Notes: a model not told the origin generated them from the sequence alone. A stretch of 64,000 nucleotides of DNA from Zychaea mexicana (GCF_025766255.1 NW_026516691.1:1-64000), one strand, 5' to 3'. Positions 1 through 11,321 are shown, numbered from the stretch's first letter. Made by a program: numbers and translations.

Positions 1-864
1 TGACGCCACCTGTAGCAGCATAATCACCATGATTCATCCACCAACACCACACGAGACGATGTGATCAAGCCAAAGACGGGATTCTCACAACACCCCGAAG
101 TTTTTACTCGGCTAGCCTGGAAAGCTGACACTTTCCATCGCGGCGTACCACACACACCGCTGGCCAAACACCCCAGTCCGGACACCCCAGCTTCAGGAAT
201 CCCCAAGGCAAAGGTGAAGGAAGGAGTTGGACTTACATGACATGACACTGACTACAACCGGTGGGGGATCCAGGACATGGAAAGGGCGAGGATAACTCCG
301 GTTGAGCGGGTGGCGGGGATTGGAGGAACAACATTGCCCTGGTACAGGTAGGACTTCTGCAGGAACACCATCCACATGAGCTGGAACTGACTGGAATGAC
401 AACCCTGGGAAAGGAATAAATTCCTTAAGTTTCTAGTAGCCTTCTTCAAACCACATCCGAGTTGAATGCAGTACGAAGAAGGAAAGAATGAAAGGAAAAA
501 GGATATATCAGTTAGTAAGCCTCTTCTTATAAAGATGGTTGTAGGTATTAAAGAAAGCACAGTACGTACCGTAAATATACAAGCTCGGCGCCTTGGGTTG
601 TCATTTGCTGTCAAGAATCGCCGCTGTACATGTGACACGATGGTATATTCCTGCTGCCTACACAACCAGAGCGTTGTTCCCCTCCCCACCACCGGCTCTA
701 CCATCATCGCTATCCCCATGTGCCCCCCCACATCCCTTCAACCCCCGGTGGCTGTAGCAGTGCCACTGCCACTGCCAACTCAATCCTGCCTTTACCTCGA
801 AGAAACATCCACTGGGATGGCCGGACCGCTCCCCAACGCCTGACGAAGGCGGAAACCGCCAGAC
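1..864. repeat. Conserved flank A, copy 1
   Basis: Non-coding-looking flank downstream (3') of the minus-strand core gene. It is nearly identical to 11677-12540 and 19567-20430. Several ORFs of 60-160 codons are preserved in all three copies, but the copies are so similar that conservation carries no information about coding, and none matches a family I know. Identity ends abruptly at about 864, just after the GGCGGAAACCGCC palindrome, where copies 1 and 2 begin to diverge. Confidence 0.8.
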
Positions 865-1152
865 AACACCGAGCCACAGAGTGCGCACTGTTTATAAAGA
901 TATGAGAGCGTCATTAATTAGTATCTACGCAGATCAAGCAAGTAGAGCTTAGGATAAGATCACATAAACAACTCACCAGAGCGCACGTACACGAACGCGA
1001 ACATCGCCGGACAAACGAGCGACCACAAAGAACGCCAGACGAGAAAAAGCAGAAGCACCTGGCTATAACAAGTCCACTAAGAGCGAAAACATTACAGTTA
1101 GCTCACTTTCTAGCAGTTAAATCTTTTAAACGCCATATAATAATGAATGCTT

Positions 1153-1428
1153 TCACTTACTCGACGACAGAATGTTCTCCAACTCAGCGGCGCGTGCTCT
1201 GTCGCCGTGAGCAAACATGAGAAGACATTCTAGGATTTCGTCTTCTCCATCATGCTTGAGATGATGCTGCAGCATCGCGACCTGGTACATCTCCAGACCG
1301 AGGTTTCGTGCCATTGTGGCAGCGAATTCCACCGCTTCCTCGTCATCGTCATCTTCGTCGTATTCGTATTCGTATTCGTCGTCGTCTTCATCTTCATAAT
1401 GAGCACGAGGCTCTGATGCGGGGTTGTT

Positions 1429-1463
<35 letters not shown>

Positions 1464-3060
1464 GTGAAGACAAAGGAATGGAGGGGGACTGCGGAGCTGA
1501 GGAGTGGGAAAAAGCGGTGCTGATGGTGATGGTGCTGGCAGTGGGTAATGGGACGGGGGAAAGAGACGGAAAGTCGACGTCGAAGTTTGTGTTGGCGGGA
1601 ACGAAGACAGGAGAAGCGGGAGAAGAGGGTGCATCGACGATCATGGCAGTGGCGGCTGCGGAAGAATGGTGACGGTTGGCGGCGGCAATAAGTGAACGGA
1701 GCGAAGGAGTGCGGGAATGATGACGGCGGTGACGGAGGAAACGACGGTTGATGGAGTTGTTGAGGACATAAGGTGCGAAACGGAGGACATAATGGTGGTG
1801 ACGATGGTGGCGATGGTGACTGGAAGGCACAGGTGGCATATGCATGTTGATGGGGGCGGAGGAGTGGAGGCGACGCTTTCGGAGAAGATGACGGCGGTGG
1901 TGGCTGGGAAGGGCATACGGACGGAATCGAAGAACATGGTGACGATGATGGCGATGATGTGTGGACGACATAGGCGGCATATGCATGTTGATGGTGGTGG
2001 TGGTGGTGGTGGAGGAGTGGAGGCGACGCTTTCGGAGAAGATGACGATGGTGGTGGCTAGGATGGGCATAGGGGCGGAATCGAAGAACTTGGTGACGGTG
2101 GTGGTGTTGATGGTGGTGGTGATAGGCATAAGTGGCAGGCGCAGCAGCCGCAGGCTCGTCATCGTCAGCCTCGTGCATTTCTTCGTCGCCGTCGGTTTGC
2201 GCGGTGTCTCCGTCGTTCGCGGCTTCAGCTACGTCGTACTTTTGCGCGGAAACGTCGTCCTTCGCGGCTTCGACAACGTCGTACTTTTGCGCGGAATCAC
2301 CGTCCTTCGCGGCTTGCTCAACGTCGTACTTTTGCGCGGAATCACCGTCCTTCGCGGCTTCAGGAACGTCGTACTTTTGCGCGGCACCATCCTTCGCGGC
2401 TTCAGCAACGTCGTACTTTTGCGCGGCACCACCCTTCGCGGCTTCGACAACGTCGTACGTTTGCGCGGAATCACCATCCTTCGCGGCTTCAGGAACGTCG
2501 TACTTTTGCGCGGAAACGTCGTCCTTCGCGGCTTCAATAACGTCGTACTTTTGCGCGGCACCATCCTTCGCGGCTTTTACTTCTTCTCTTTGCACGTGCT
2601 CTTGGGCGACGGCGACGGCGACAACATCCACAACTTTAGCCTTCGACATTCCTTTCAATGCTTGAGCAGCACCAAGCTCTTCGCCATTGACGGCAGGGTA
2701 ATTACCCGGAGAGGAATGGAGACGGGGATGAGTGGAAGCGGCATGAGACGGTGGTGATGGTGGCAAACGCAGATAAAACTGCTTTGCGGGCGGAGACGGG
2801 AGGACAAAACGGACGATTGTCAAGGCGACAAACGCAACCAGGGCAACTAGCAACTTGATCGTTGCAGCAACAAAGGGACGCGCCGGCCGACAGAAAGGAA
2901 CGCAGACAATGCAAACCAAAATGGCGACGATGGCAATACCAACGGTTTTCCAGGGATAATACTCCCAAAGGAGCGGTAACGTGGGGGCTTCATAGAAGCA
3001 GGGCTCAAACACACGGCGGTGGAGGTGGTCAATGTAAATGCGATCGTAGTTGTACTTCAT
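1153..3060 (-). CDS. Array gene copy 1: membrane-anchored repeat protein, 635 aa
   Basis: An uninterrupted 635-residue ORF with no recognised family. Two hydrophobic segments lie near residues 39-57 and 63-88, followed by a Pro-rich linker. Next come nine or ten units of 13-15 residues built on AAKDG(D)xxAQKYDV, all multiples of three bases, so the frame is kept. After an acidic stretch there are three copies of a His/Arg-rich module of about 45 residues (HHRHHRHH, VLRFRPYA, LLRKRRLHSS, INMHMPP). Then follow a Ser/Pro/Ala-rich region with an alanine run, an acidic Glu/Asp/Tyr tract, and a helical-looking C-terminus ending ELENILSSSK. The start is chosen because it opens just before the hydrophobic segments and lies about 80 bp downstream of a promoter box shared with copies 2 and 3. 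The product is probably an integral membrane protein with a long low-complexity tail; its function is unknown. The shared ELGAA motif and the AAKD..KYD repeats relate it to copies 2 and 3. Confidence 0.7.
1717..2135 (-). repeat. Three His/Arg-rich ~45-residue repeats inside gene copy 1
   Basis: The segment codes, on the minus strand, for three successive modules with the order HHRHHRHH, VLRFRPYA or VLRFAPYV, LLRKRRLHSS or similar, and (twice) INMHMPP. The third module is the most diverged. Copies 2 and 3 have no counterpart. The plus strand is also open here for several hundred bases because of the repetitive composition; I treat that as a shadow. Confidence 0.7.
2213..2592 (-). repeat. In-frame AAKD/QKYDV repeat tract of gene copy 1
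   Basis: Units of mostly 39-45 bp, all multiples of three, encode AAKDGAAQKYDV and AAKDDVSAQKYDV variants. Variation between units is mainly in the D/G and A/S positions and in the two residues after YDV. It is the homologue of the 83-bp compound tracts of copies 2 and 3, where the frame is no longer kept. Confidence 0.85.
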
Positions 3061-3138
3061 GTTGAACTTGAAACAATAACGTTGGTGAAGAAAGTTTGCT
3101 CTCTTCTTAATAATAATAGATAATTGAATATCCGCTAG

Positions 3139-3156
3139 ACGCGTGACGTAACAACT
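3139..3156 (-). promoter_or_regulatory. Shared promoter box, copy 1
   Basis: The 18-base word ACGCGTGACGTAACAACT, followed by a T run, lies about 80-95 bp upstream of the ATG. It recurs at the same distance before copies 2 and 3 although the surrounding sequence has diverged. It contains TGACGTAA, a CRE/bZIP-like site, and an MluI-type ACGCGT word. Conservation within diverged DNA suggests a functional regulatory site. Confidence 0.5.
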
Positions 3157-3325
3157 TTTTTTCTCAGCTATGCTCGCTTTGAATGAAGCGAAGCTATAAT
3201 AAATAGAGAAATAAAGGGGTTGGAGGGCTAGAGAAGTACAAGTACTATGGAAACGGTCGTCGTCGCCGTCGTTATGGCGCTGCTATGGCGTCGCTTTATG
3301 CGTGGAATGTTTCACATACGGGTCT

Positions 3326-4810
3326 CCGCTTAGATCTTCCAGGCACCGTGTCAAGGTTTCTTGGCCAGTGCGTCAGCGAGAAGGGAACTTGGTGATTACA
3401 TAATACGATGTTAACAGTAACTTTACAATATAAACACCGCAAATGTTGTTAGCCACAAGTCAGGGTAGTTAAGATATGCACAGGCATCTGTTAGCAGCAA
3501 CGATCGAATTATTACCACTGGACTTTTGAGATCTTGTGAGAATCGTCCGCTTCCACTTTTGAATTATTCAAATTATCTTATAGGCCTGACGTATTTATAT
3601 AAAACGTTCGAAGTCTATAAGGTATGCCAGTAGTTTTCACTGTTTTTAAAGAGAAATGCTTCCTTTGGTTCACGAATGTAGAGGAAACAAGGAGCTGAAG
3701 GCGAAGAGGAAAGGGTGGGCATATTGGAACGTATAATGTAACGGCTACATATGTAATACTTGCTATCTAGATGTCTTGTCGTGAGATTGTCTAAGAGTCA
3801 TGCAACGAATTCCTTTCCTCCCGATCGAAATTAGCACATGGTAGAGACAAAGCGCAGTAAATTGGTAGTCAGAAGCTTCTTATACCATGATATGTCGATA
3901 TATAATCCGGGAAGTCCTGTCGCTAAGGCATCCTACTTAATAGACTGATACTACTGTCATTTTGATCCGGAAATTCAACGGCGGAATTCTATATGAAGAA
4001 TAACGCTGTGGAAGAGAGCTATTAAGTATGGATCAGTGCCTATATGTGAAATAATAACACAAACGCTGGAAGACATGCGTGACGACATTTTGAAAATGTG
4101 TAGATGATGCATGTACGTTTAAGCTACGCAGCTTTGGTGTGAGTGTTGCAAAATAACTGAGATTTCTTAGCGTGCTTCAACATTTATTCATCCAAAGTAT
4201 ACCACAGGCTGCTACTCCGTGCCCTTCAGAGCGTTGTGCATATTTTTTTGGTAATCTACCAGCCTAAAGTCATCTTTTGGTGCAGTCCTCAAGACACTTT
4301 CATGATTAGACGTAGTATGCTATCCACGTAATATGTACAGCAGCACGTTCATCATGCTGCTACAGTAGCCATTGCAAGAAGTCTGTATTCTATTATACGG
4401 TACTCTTGCGATGTAATCATATACTCCCATTCTCATTTTCTGAGCAAGTGGTAGATATGGTAGGAATCATTCTCTTGCTTTGTTACATAGAAAGCATGGT
4501 AGTATTGATTGCGTGAGAAACATATCGATCATCATCGTTCTGAGATATGTCGTTTCACTGGATTCTTAGGGGAAAATCATAACCATACAAATCGCCCTCT
4601 TACAGTGATATCATAGCTCCATTCCTAATGTCACCTCTTATGAAGGCTACTCTGACTACTACTTCACATCCAAACATCTTTGTACAAAGTGTAGTTTTAT
4701 GGCTCATTATGTATAACGATGTAGCCCAGGATAACTGCTTTGCAATTTATGATGTCAAAGTATTGTGAGATATACAGAAGAAGAGTTGCGTTGCAGGTAC
4801 CTTACTTGAA
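3326..4810. repeat. Conserved flank B, copy 1
   Basis: This stretch upstream of gene copy 1 recurs at 14291-15748 with about 1 % change plus one variable patch near 3395-3430. I see no gene in it: ORFs are short and are broken or made by single-base differences between the copies. Confidence 0.75.
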
Positions 4811-6830
4811 GTCATTCCTACTACGAAATGGAGCAAGCAAGGAATAAGTAAGGGAGCGAATATGCACATACCCGCTTTCTCTAGCATCGCTAATTTTCCC
4901 GCGCGCCACCTCCACAATATCATCGTCGCTAAGTACTGTTACAAGTACACCAGCTCGTCGATTTATGATGTCGTTTCTAGGCGATGTCGCTTGGAGATAA
5001 ATTTGCCGACTACTCCAGGCATCCAAAGCTGCATAGTGTGCTTGCTCGTCAGTAAGTCGACCTTCCTAGTTGCCTTGTTGTCAACCCTTGGATAGACGAT
5101 GTTGTAGAAATATCTGCCAGACTTGATCCAGTAATTGGTTTGCATTTGTACTCGTTGCATCTTGTCAACAGGTTCACGACTTGGATGCTTGAATCTTATT
5201 GGATTGTTGAGGAAAAGATCGTGAAAGCCGAGTGATATCATTTGCGTTGTTACGTCCAAACCTTGATGATATCTTTGCGATTAAGCAGCGTCCAGATAGC
5301 GTGTGGCAATGATATAACTTCTCCAGCTTTAATATTTATACTCAGTCGTCGTATACAAATTGTATTATTGATACTAAATGCCACGTTGGATCATTTTCAT
5401 AATATGTCCACTCTGCGTCAAGACCAACGACGGTCGGTTGCTGTTCAGTGCCATATTGTTCGAGTAGCGGTGTCAAAGCAGCTTCGATTTGCAAAGGTGA
5501 GCTGTGGATTGTTACTGAAATTGTCGGTGGCAGCTGTAGCTGCGGCAGATGACATCATAATATGTTTCAGCGACTTATACGTGGATGAACGTCAGTACGA
5601 AGAAATTCGATTTGTGTTTCGAAAAACTGTTCATCGGCCTCCACTTTGTCAGTAAATAGGATTTTTGGATGACGATGACCATGGTCAGTAAGACTTTGTA
5701 GCATGGCTAATCGCAAAATTAGTTTCGGTTACTGTAATGCAATCAGCCGGAAATTATATGAAAAAAGTGTAGTATACCTTGTATTCCTTGTTCTATGTGA
5801 TCCATGGATGTAGTAGGCACAAAAGCTTGATACCGGATCTCTCCGTATTCCTTTGTCATTGATACCAACCCTTCAAAAATTTTGCAAGAATCTAGTTTGC
5901 AAAGATGCTTTGTCACCTATTATACTACAGACAAAGCACTTGTCAGAATATATATACACAAAAAGCAAATAGATCAAACTCACCTTATGGCTGTGGTCAA
6001 TGTTGATTATGGTGGCTGGTGGAGAGCTCATGTGGTTGTAGTGGTCGTTTATATGCATTTCAGCAAATGCACTGTACATTTTTGGGAGATACTTAGGACC
6101 AGGTGTCGAACCACCATATCCATCTCGATCAGCGAATGATGGGAAATTCTTGAACTGCCTTGATGCCGAGTGCACTGGTTTATAGAACGAATTGATCGCC
6201 GATTGTCTAGTGGGTGATGGATTTTGCTGCTCGTAAGAATGTTCTTGTTGCTCTAATCTTCCTTCCGCATACTGCCATTCAACTTTGTCGTGTCGCAGGT
6301 GGTGTCTAGTGCTCAGTGCTTTTGCAAATGGACCGGGCCCCATTCTGTTACCAAAGCAGAGCCGCATATTTGTCATCAAATACTTGGATACACCACTTTT
6401 ACGTGGAAGAGTGGCCGGCTATTCGAGCGCAAGTTGTATGGGTAGCGATTTTTCTGTCAAGTTCTCGTCCGTGCCCATAATTGAGTTGACGTCGCATCCG
6501 TCGTTTTTGCATTGATAGCGATAGGATAGGATGTAAATAAAGTCGTCGTCGTCTGCGATGCGTCTGGCAAGTGGGTTTGCATTTGGGACACTTGAGCTCT
6601 TCTACCAAAAGGTGGACGAGCCAAACGTACACACGTAGAAATATAAGTCGGTTGGTTCAAGGTAGTTCTCCTGGTACATAGCGAAAAAGGGGGCTGGTGG
6701 CAAAACCTAAAAGATCTTGTTTCTGTAGCAGGTACTGCTCAAATACTTCAGGCGTTACCAACGTTTCTACATCGCGTCCCACCAACGGTGTCACTAAATC
6801 GTTAAACTGATGAGAAACAAATGAGCACAA
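4802..6830 (-). pseudogene. Decayed DDE transposase with RNase D/WRN-like 3'-5' exonuclease domain
   Basis: Reading the minus strand from about 6830 downward gives, in order, an N-terminal region (VTPEVFEQYLLQKQDLLGF), a CPKC zinc-binding start (LVEELKCPKC), the NRMGPGPFAKAL segment, and a DDE block. The block has a first Asp in INIDHSHK and a second in ILFTDKVEADEQFFE. It ends with an exonuclease-like block (VVGLDAEWTYYEN, then HYAALDAW). Introns are recognisable, for example a GTGAGT donor after INIDHSHK with continuation at GLVSMTKEYGEIRYQAF. The gene is dead: there is a stop after the N-terminal block, frameshifts around CPKC, a stop before the NRMGP segment, and a one-base frameshift in the exonuclease block near 5250-5260. 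The 3' end lies at the junction with flank B. The family assignment rests on the order of motifs I know from mucoralean transposases. Confidence 0.75.
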
Positions 6831-6924
6831 TTGAGAAAATGCCCCTCAATTAAGTGAGAGTAGAGTAGTGGAAACTTACTTCACTGTGTGTAGATATGTC
6901 AAACGTAAAAAATTACGTCGTGGG

Positions 6925-7086
6925 CCACGCAACGGTTAACCTGCCTTATAAGGAAGGCAATCGGTTGTAAATTTCTGGCCACGCAACGGTTAACCTGCCT
7001 TATAAGGAAGGCAATCGGTTGTGAATTTCTGGCCACGCAACGGTTAACCTGCCTTATAAGGAAGGCAATCGGTTGTGAATTCACAA
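6925..7086. repeat. Three tandem 54-bp repeats with perfect CArG boxes
   Basis: The units start at 6925, 6979 and 7033 and are nearly identical. Each contains CCTTATAAGG (6944, 6998, 7052), a perfect CC(A/T)6GG MADS-box site, and the palindrome GGTTAACC. The arms TGCCTT and AAGGCA can pair around the CArG box. The repeat lies between the minus-strand transposase remnant and the plus-strand FAR1-like ORF, where a divergent promoter is expected. Confidence 0.85.
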
Positions 7087-7152
7087 CAATTAGCCTTGGG
7101 TACCTTTCCCACCTACCCGACCGTATAGTTTGACACAACCAGCAACGACTTC

Positions 7153-7479
7153 ATGAGTGGGTTAAAGCAGCATGCCAACTTCATCATTAATAACAGTTAC
7201 ATCTCCGTACCCAAGGCAACAGATGCACGCCGAAACAATGCCGGCCGTCACCGGACAGTTGAACGTAGTATCACTTTTTTCTGTGATCACTTAAGAGAAA
7301 CATCGGTTCCAGCTGTCCCTGCTCTGCCTATAGACTCAACTGAGCCTGCTCCCATCAAAAAACGTCGACTTGCACAACCTTCTATTAAAGTAAACTGTCG
7401 TGCTCGATATTGTATTCAATACTTATTCTCAGGCAAAATCAAAGTTGTATATCACTGGCAACATCAGCACCATGTGTAA
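7153..7479 (+). CDS. Possible FAR1-type zinc-finger fragment, 108 aa
   Basis: A 108-residue ORF whose C-terminus (NCRARYCIQYL, then IKVVYHWQHQHH) resembles the C...C...W.H..H core of FAR1/MULE-associated DNA-binding domains found in transposase-derived proteins. A basic patch (IKKRRLAQP) precedes it. The ORF stops right after the His pair, so it is either a short protein or the first piece of a longer, broken transposon gene. It is oriented away from the transposase remnant, with the CArG repeats in between. The assignment is by motif only. Confidence 0.4.
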   Translation: MSGLKQHANFIINNSYISVPKATDARRNNAGRHRTVERSITFFCDHLRETSVPAVPALPIDSTEPAPIKKRRLAQPSIKVNCRARYCIQYLFSGKIKVVYHWQHQHHV

Positions 7480-7850
7480 TATCCAATAAACCAAAAGAGA
7501 CAGAATAAGTCAACGAGACCCGAAAGGAAATTCAAACTGGTTTATTACGATAACAAAAGTTCTCACTATTTATAAGAAATGGCTTATCCTTGGCAACTAC
7601 CACAGCGTGTGCATTGAACGGATGAATTGATGTTATAAATCAATCATATAGGATTAAGTAATGTATGATGCATGAGTAAAAGGTACATCCGGGTAAATGC
7701 CTCAGATAGTAGCTAATGTGAATTACGTGATCCCAATAATGACAACTTCTTCCTGAGCATAGCTGATCGGTGTTTCACCAAGATGTGTATGAATAAAGAA
7801 ATGTCCGCACAAGTGAGGTTATGAGGGAAATAACAGCAATCATTTATGAA
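7480..7850. other. End of the copy 1-only segment, no gene seen
   Basis: AT-rich sequence between the FAR1-like ORF and the junction with flank C. No ORF or repeat worth reporting. Confidence 0.5.
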
Positions 7851-10800
7851 AATATAGCCACACTTTAGCTCCTAATCCTTTCGCTTTCATTTAACATCAG
7901 TATTGACATACTACATACATGGTGAGCCTTTGGCAGTCGTTCTTCGGAAACTCACATATGGTTACAAACACTGATTTTCTTTTCGTTGAAAAAAACATCA
8001 TTTATGTTTGTACTGAATTTAGAGCTTTATTTGTAATTATATATATATATGCATTTCTAATCTAGGTGATGTTTTGACTTGAGTACTTATAAAAAGAGTC
8101 GTGTAGTCCTGCAGCTGTTAGTAAGTTCACGTCCTAAGTAATGATAGCCCCCTGTTCTTTTTTGTTTTTTTTTTGCTTGTTTTTTTAAGATCATACAAAA
8201 GTACTAGTACAGGCACTTCGCTGCTTGGTTCTGCCTTTCTGTCTTGATGTGTTGTCGATTTTTCAGTAGCCCATATTGCCGTCAGTTTGTCTGTTGTTTT
8301 TTTTTTGAGCCACGAACCGTATTTTCGCATTTCCTAGTTGATCATCTTGACTTCGCTCTTTTGCATAGACGGCGTTGTCCTGAGTTGCGACTTGAAAGTT
8401 GAACTCCTATGCTTCGAATCTATGTCTTGCACTGATGATTGTTGAGGTTATTTTGGCGATGGAAATAGTCTTAGACCTAAACAGATGAACGTCAAAGAGC
8501 TTTTTATGTTAGATAGTGACGATTAGATGAAATTTGAGCACCTGTTGCTGTTTTCTGTTTGTACGTACTGTCAATATTACCAATCCCTTCGCTCGTCCTG
8601 TGCAGTTTAACTTGATGGCGTGTTCGTGTTGGCCATGGCTTGACGTTGTTTTTGTGTAAGATGTGGATAATAGAATTGGCTGTTCTGCGTGTTGATTTCT
8701 CTTTGTTTTGTTGATGGTTCCTGAATATGCTTGTATAACATATCTGTCAAGACTTGTTTTAACGCTGCTGTTGTGCGTGTGATATGAATAAGCCCATTCG
8801 ATGATACGACTGATGTCCTCTTTTGTGTGCCTTCTTGGCCTCGTGCTCCATCAAACGTCAGTGACGCCTTTTCGTTTCGCGACACTGGCTTTTGCTTCTT
8901 CCATTGCCTTGAGCTTCGCGTTTTGTGTCACGGACTTGGTTTTGCTGATTACTGTATATTTTTCTAAACTAATACTAACACTACTTTTTTTTTTTCGATT
9001 TCTTGTTTTTTTTTGGGGGGCCATCAATACATAGAAAATAACTTACTAGCAATCTGTCAGACAAAGAATAGGTGTAAATTTTGGCGGATCTCGATTTGTG
9101 GAAAGAGACCTTCACTAATAAAGAAGATAGAGTAAAATCACAGTGAGCACAAGTGTTTACAAAAGTACTGAGCATAAAGTGCGTTGATTTTCCTTACCAC
9201 GATACTACTATACGTGCTTGTTCTCCTTTTTGATTTGCACTATCATTCACGACTGGAATAGAGACTGCCACCATCTCTCTCTAGTGATGTTTCTTGTTGC
9301 TGCCAACGCATGACAAGGAAAGGATGATAACAAGTGTCCTTCCTTGTCTGCATCATGCCCGGCTACACTGGTCGCTGTTTTCACTACTAGATTCATTTGA
9401 GCTTGATAAGTATGTATTCCCAGTGGTACTAATTGCATCATATTTCTGTTTCAGCCTCACATCATCGACATTCAAATTACCTGTTAGTCTCCTACTATGA
9501 TTGTATTGCTGCCGTAAACCAATGAGTATGCTTGGAAGTCCATAGTGTGTAGATCTTGATCACATGTCTTGTCTTGTTCTTCTGTGCATCAAGAGACCTT
9601 GATTGTTTCCCTCGTCGTGTAGTGGTTTCGGACGCGCTTTAATGTTCGTTGCTTGCTTGTTGTTGTATATTTGACAGTTGTATATGAATGACGAGCCAGC
9701 TTCGTTCGGCCATTGATATTGTGAAAGTGCCGTCGTGTCGTTCCATCATTCACTTGCTGATACTGTCCTTAGAGGCAATGTCTTGTTTGATGCCCTTGGG
9801 CGGTTTTTTTTGTTTTTGCTGCCACTGCCTGCTGCTTGTTCATTTGCCACCGTGTTACATAGACCCACCAAAGCAGAAAGGATACTGGCTAATATGAATA
9901 CTGGCTTGTTCAAAAAGCTCTGAGCATTGCTGTCCGTGATATCCCTGCTGCACATACCGATGTTTTTTATGACTCTTCATCGCCGACTTTTTGTGCCACC
10001 TTTGCCGCCTTGTTTACTAAGAGGAGATGTATATAAGTATCATTCCCTGTTTAATTAAGTATTGGCCTGATCAAATAGTCACGTACTGTACACTTACTAT
10101 TATTATGTATCCACTAAACGGTCGTGTGAAATGTTGTCAGTTTCACCTAAATCTTGCTGATGCTTTTGCCTTTTGCTGTCATTGCTTTTGTGCGATTCAT
10201 GTCGCTCGCGTTTGTTGTCAATTCTGCCTTTTTATAGCTTGCAACTGTTGATGAAAGCTTTGGTCTTGTTGTCATTTCGAATGTGTCGTCAATGTTGCTT
10301 TTTTCTGTCGTTTGAGTTTTGTACTCCTTGCTGCCCTGTAGATTTGTCACCATTTCCGCCCTTGCTGCTGCTTGATTTGTGCTGTCACACAGTGTAAAAT
10401 CGATTGACCCTGTGTTGCCGCCTAAATTGTTGATGCCATGAGTATTCCCGCCGTATATGTGGTGTAATAACTCTGGTTCGCCAAGATAACGTCATATCAT
10501 ATCGTGCATTGCCTAGCTCTCGTAATTCCTTGTCTCTTTTGCTTCTTGTGTGTGATTGCCGCCACATCGGTAGCCACAGGTTATCTGCCAACAGACAATA
10601 CTGTTCTTGGTTTGATTGAAGGTTGTTGCTCTCTGTTGTTTTCGTTGTCATAAGCAGGGATAAACAAAAGTTGCCATCTTTGGAGGAAAAAAACATCGTT
10701 GACCAGCTTGACAAGCTATCATACGTGCTGTTGCCGACTTCCAACTTCATGTCCTATGCTTCCAATAGCCACCATATTAAAAGATGTCTCCTCGAATGTC

Positions 10801-11321
10801 GTTTGTTTTGTTGCCACCTTATTGATTTCCGACGGACTGAAATAATTGCCATATTCCACTGTTGTCGATTTTTTTGACCAGCTCAGAATTTCTTACATGC
10901 CGATGTCCACAGGTCAGCGACTGCTGTCCAATTCGCGCAAAAGACACGTGTCGTCTTTTTGTCTCGGTCGTTTTGTCCACCCACAATAGTTGATGTCAGA
11001 GTTTGTACACGACGACTTGCAGTTAATTCGCCCATGCAAGTTTTGAATGTATGTACCGCCTTTTGATGAGGATCTTGAGTGCAGATACCCGCATCCGTTT
11101 GAAAAGTACTTGTCGCCATAGCATCACCAGTAGATAGTAAATCTGCTCCTTCCCTAGTATGTCGATTCGTCGTTTGAATGGATGTTGCTTGTCCTTGGAC
11201 GCACGCTTGTTCGATGTCGTTGTCGCTGTCGTTGGTGTTGTTGTAATGATCAAGAACGTCAGATCAGAAAAAAACCGTCAAAGAAATTTCGCATGTTGTG
11301 TATTTGATAATGTGCTGCCAA
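7851..11321. repeat. Conserved flank C, copy 1
   Basis: The plus strand is T- and TTG-rich, and the sequence recurs at 15749-19211 with scattered substitutions and small indels, several of them in poly-T runs. On the minus strand a series of 60-120-codon ORFs, such as 10385-10750 and 10883-11119, is rich in Thr, Gln and Asn. They could be exons of a degenerate gene, but I cannot chain them through splice sites and I recognise no domain. No confident gene. Confidence 0.6.

Larger units (their letters stand above)
4811..7850. mobile_element. 3,040-bp segment present in copy 1, absent from copy 2
   Basis: In copy 2 the sequence at 15748/15749 joins directly what in copy 1 are bases 4810 and 7851. 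Both edges carry TGAA, compatible with a 4-bp target duplication or with microhomology at a deletion. I see no clear terminal inverted repeats. The segment holds the transposase remnant, the CArG-box repeats and a FAR1-like ORF, so its content is transposon-like. Whether copy 1 gained it or copy 2 lost it cannot be decided here, because this part of copy 3 is not present. Confidence 0.7.

Noticed and set aside
252..731. 159-codon minus-strand ORF conserved in all three A flanks
   Set aside because: The flanks are nearly identical for recombinational reasons, so conservation is not evidence of coding; the peptide has no recognisable features.
1717..2757. 346-codon plus-strand ORF inside gene copy 1
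   Set aside because: It is the reverse of the His-rich and KYD repeats and has no start context or domain; the minus-strand gene explains it.
9247..9441. Short ORF preserved in both C copies
   Set aside because: Nearby ORFs change length between copies through indels, and no domain is visible.
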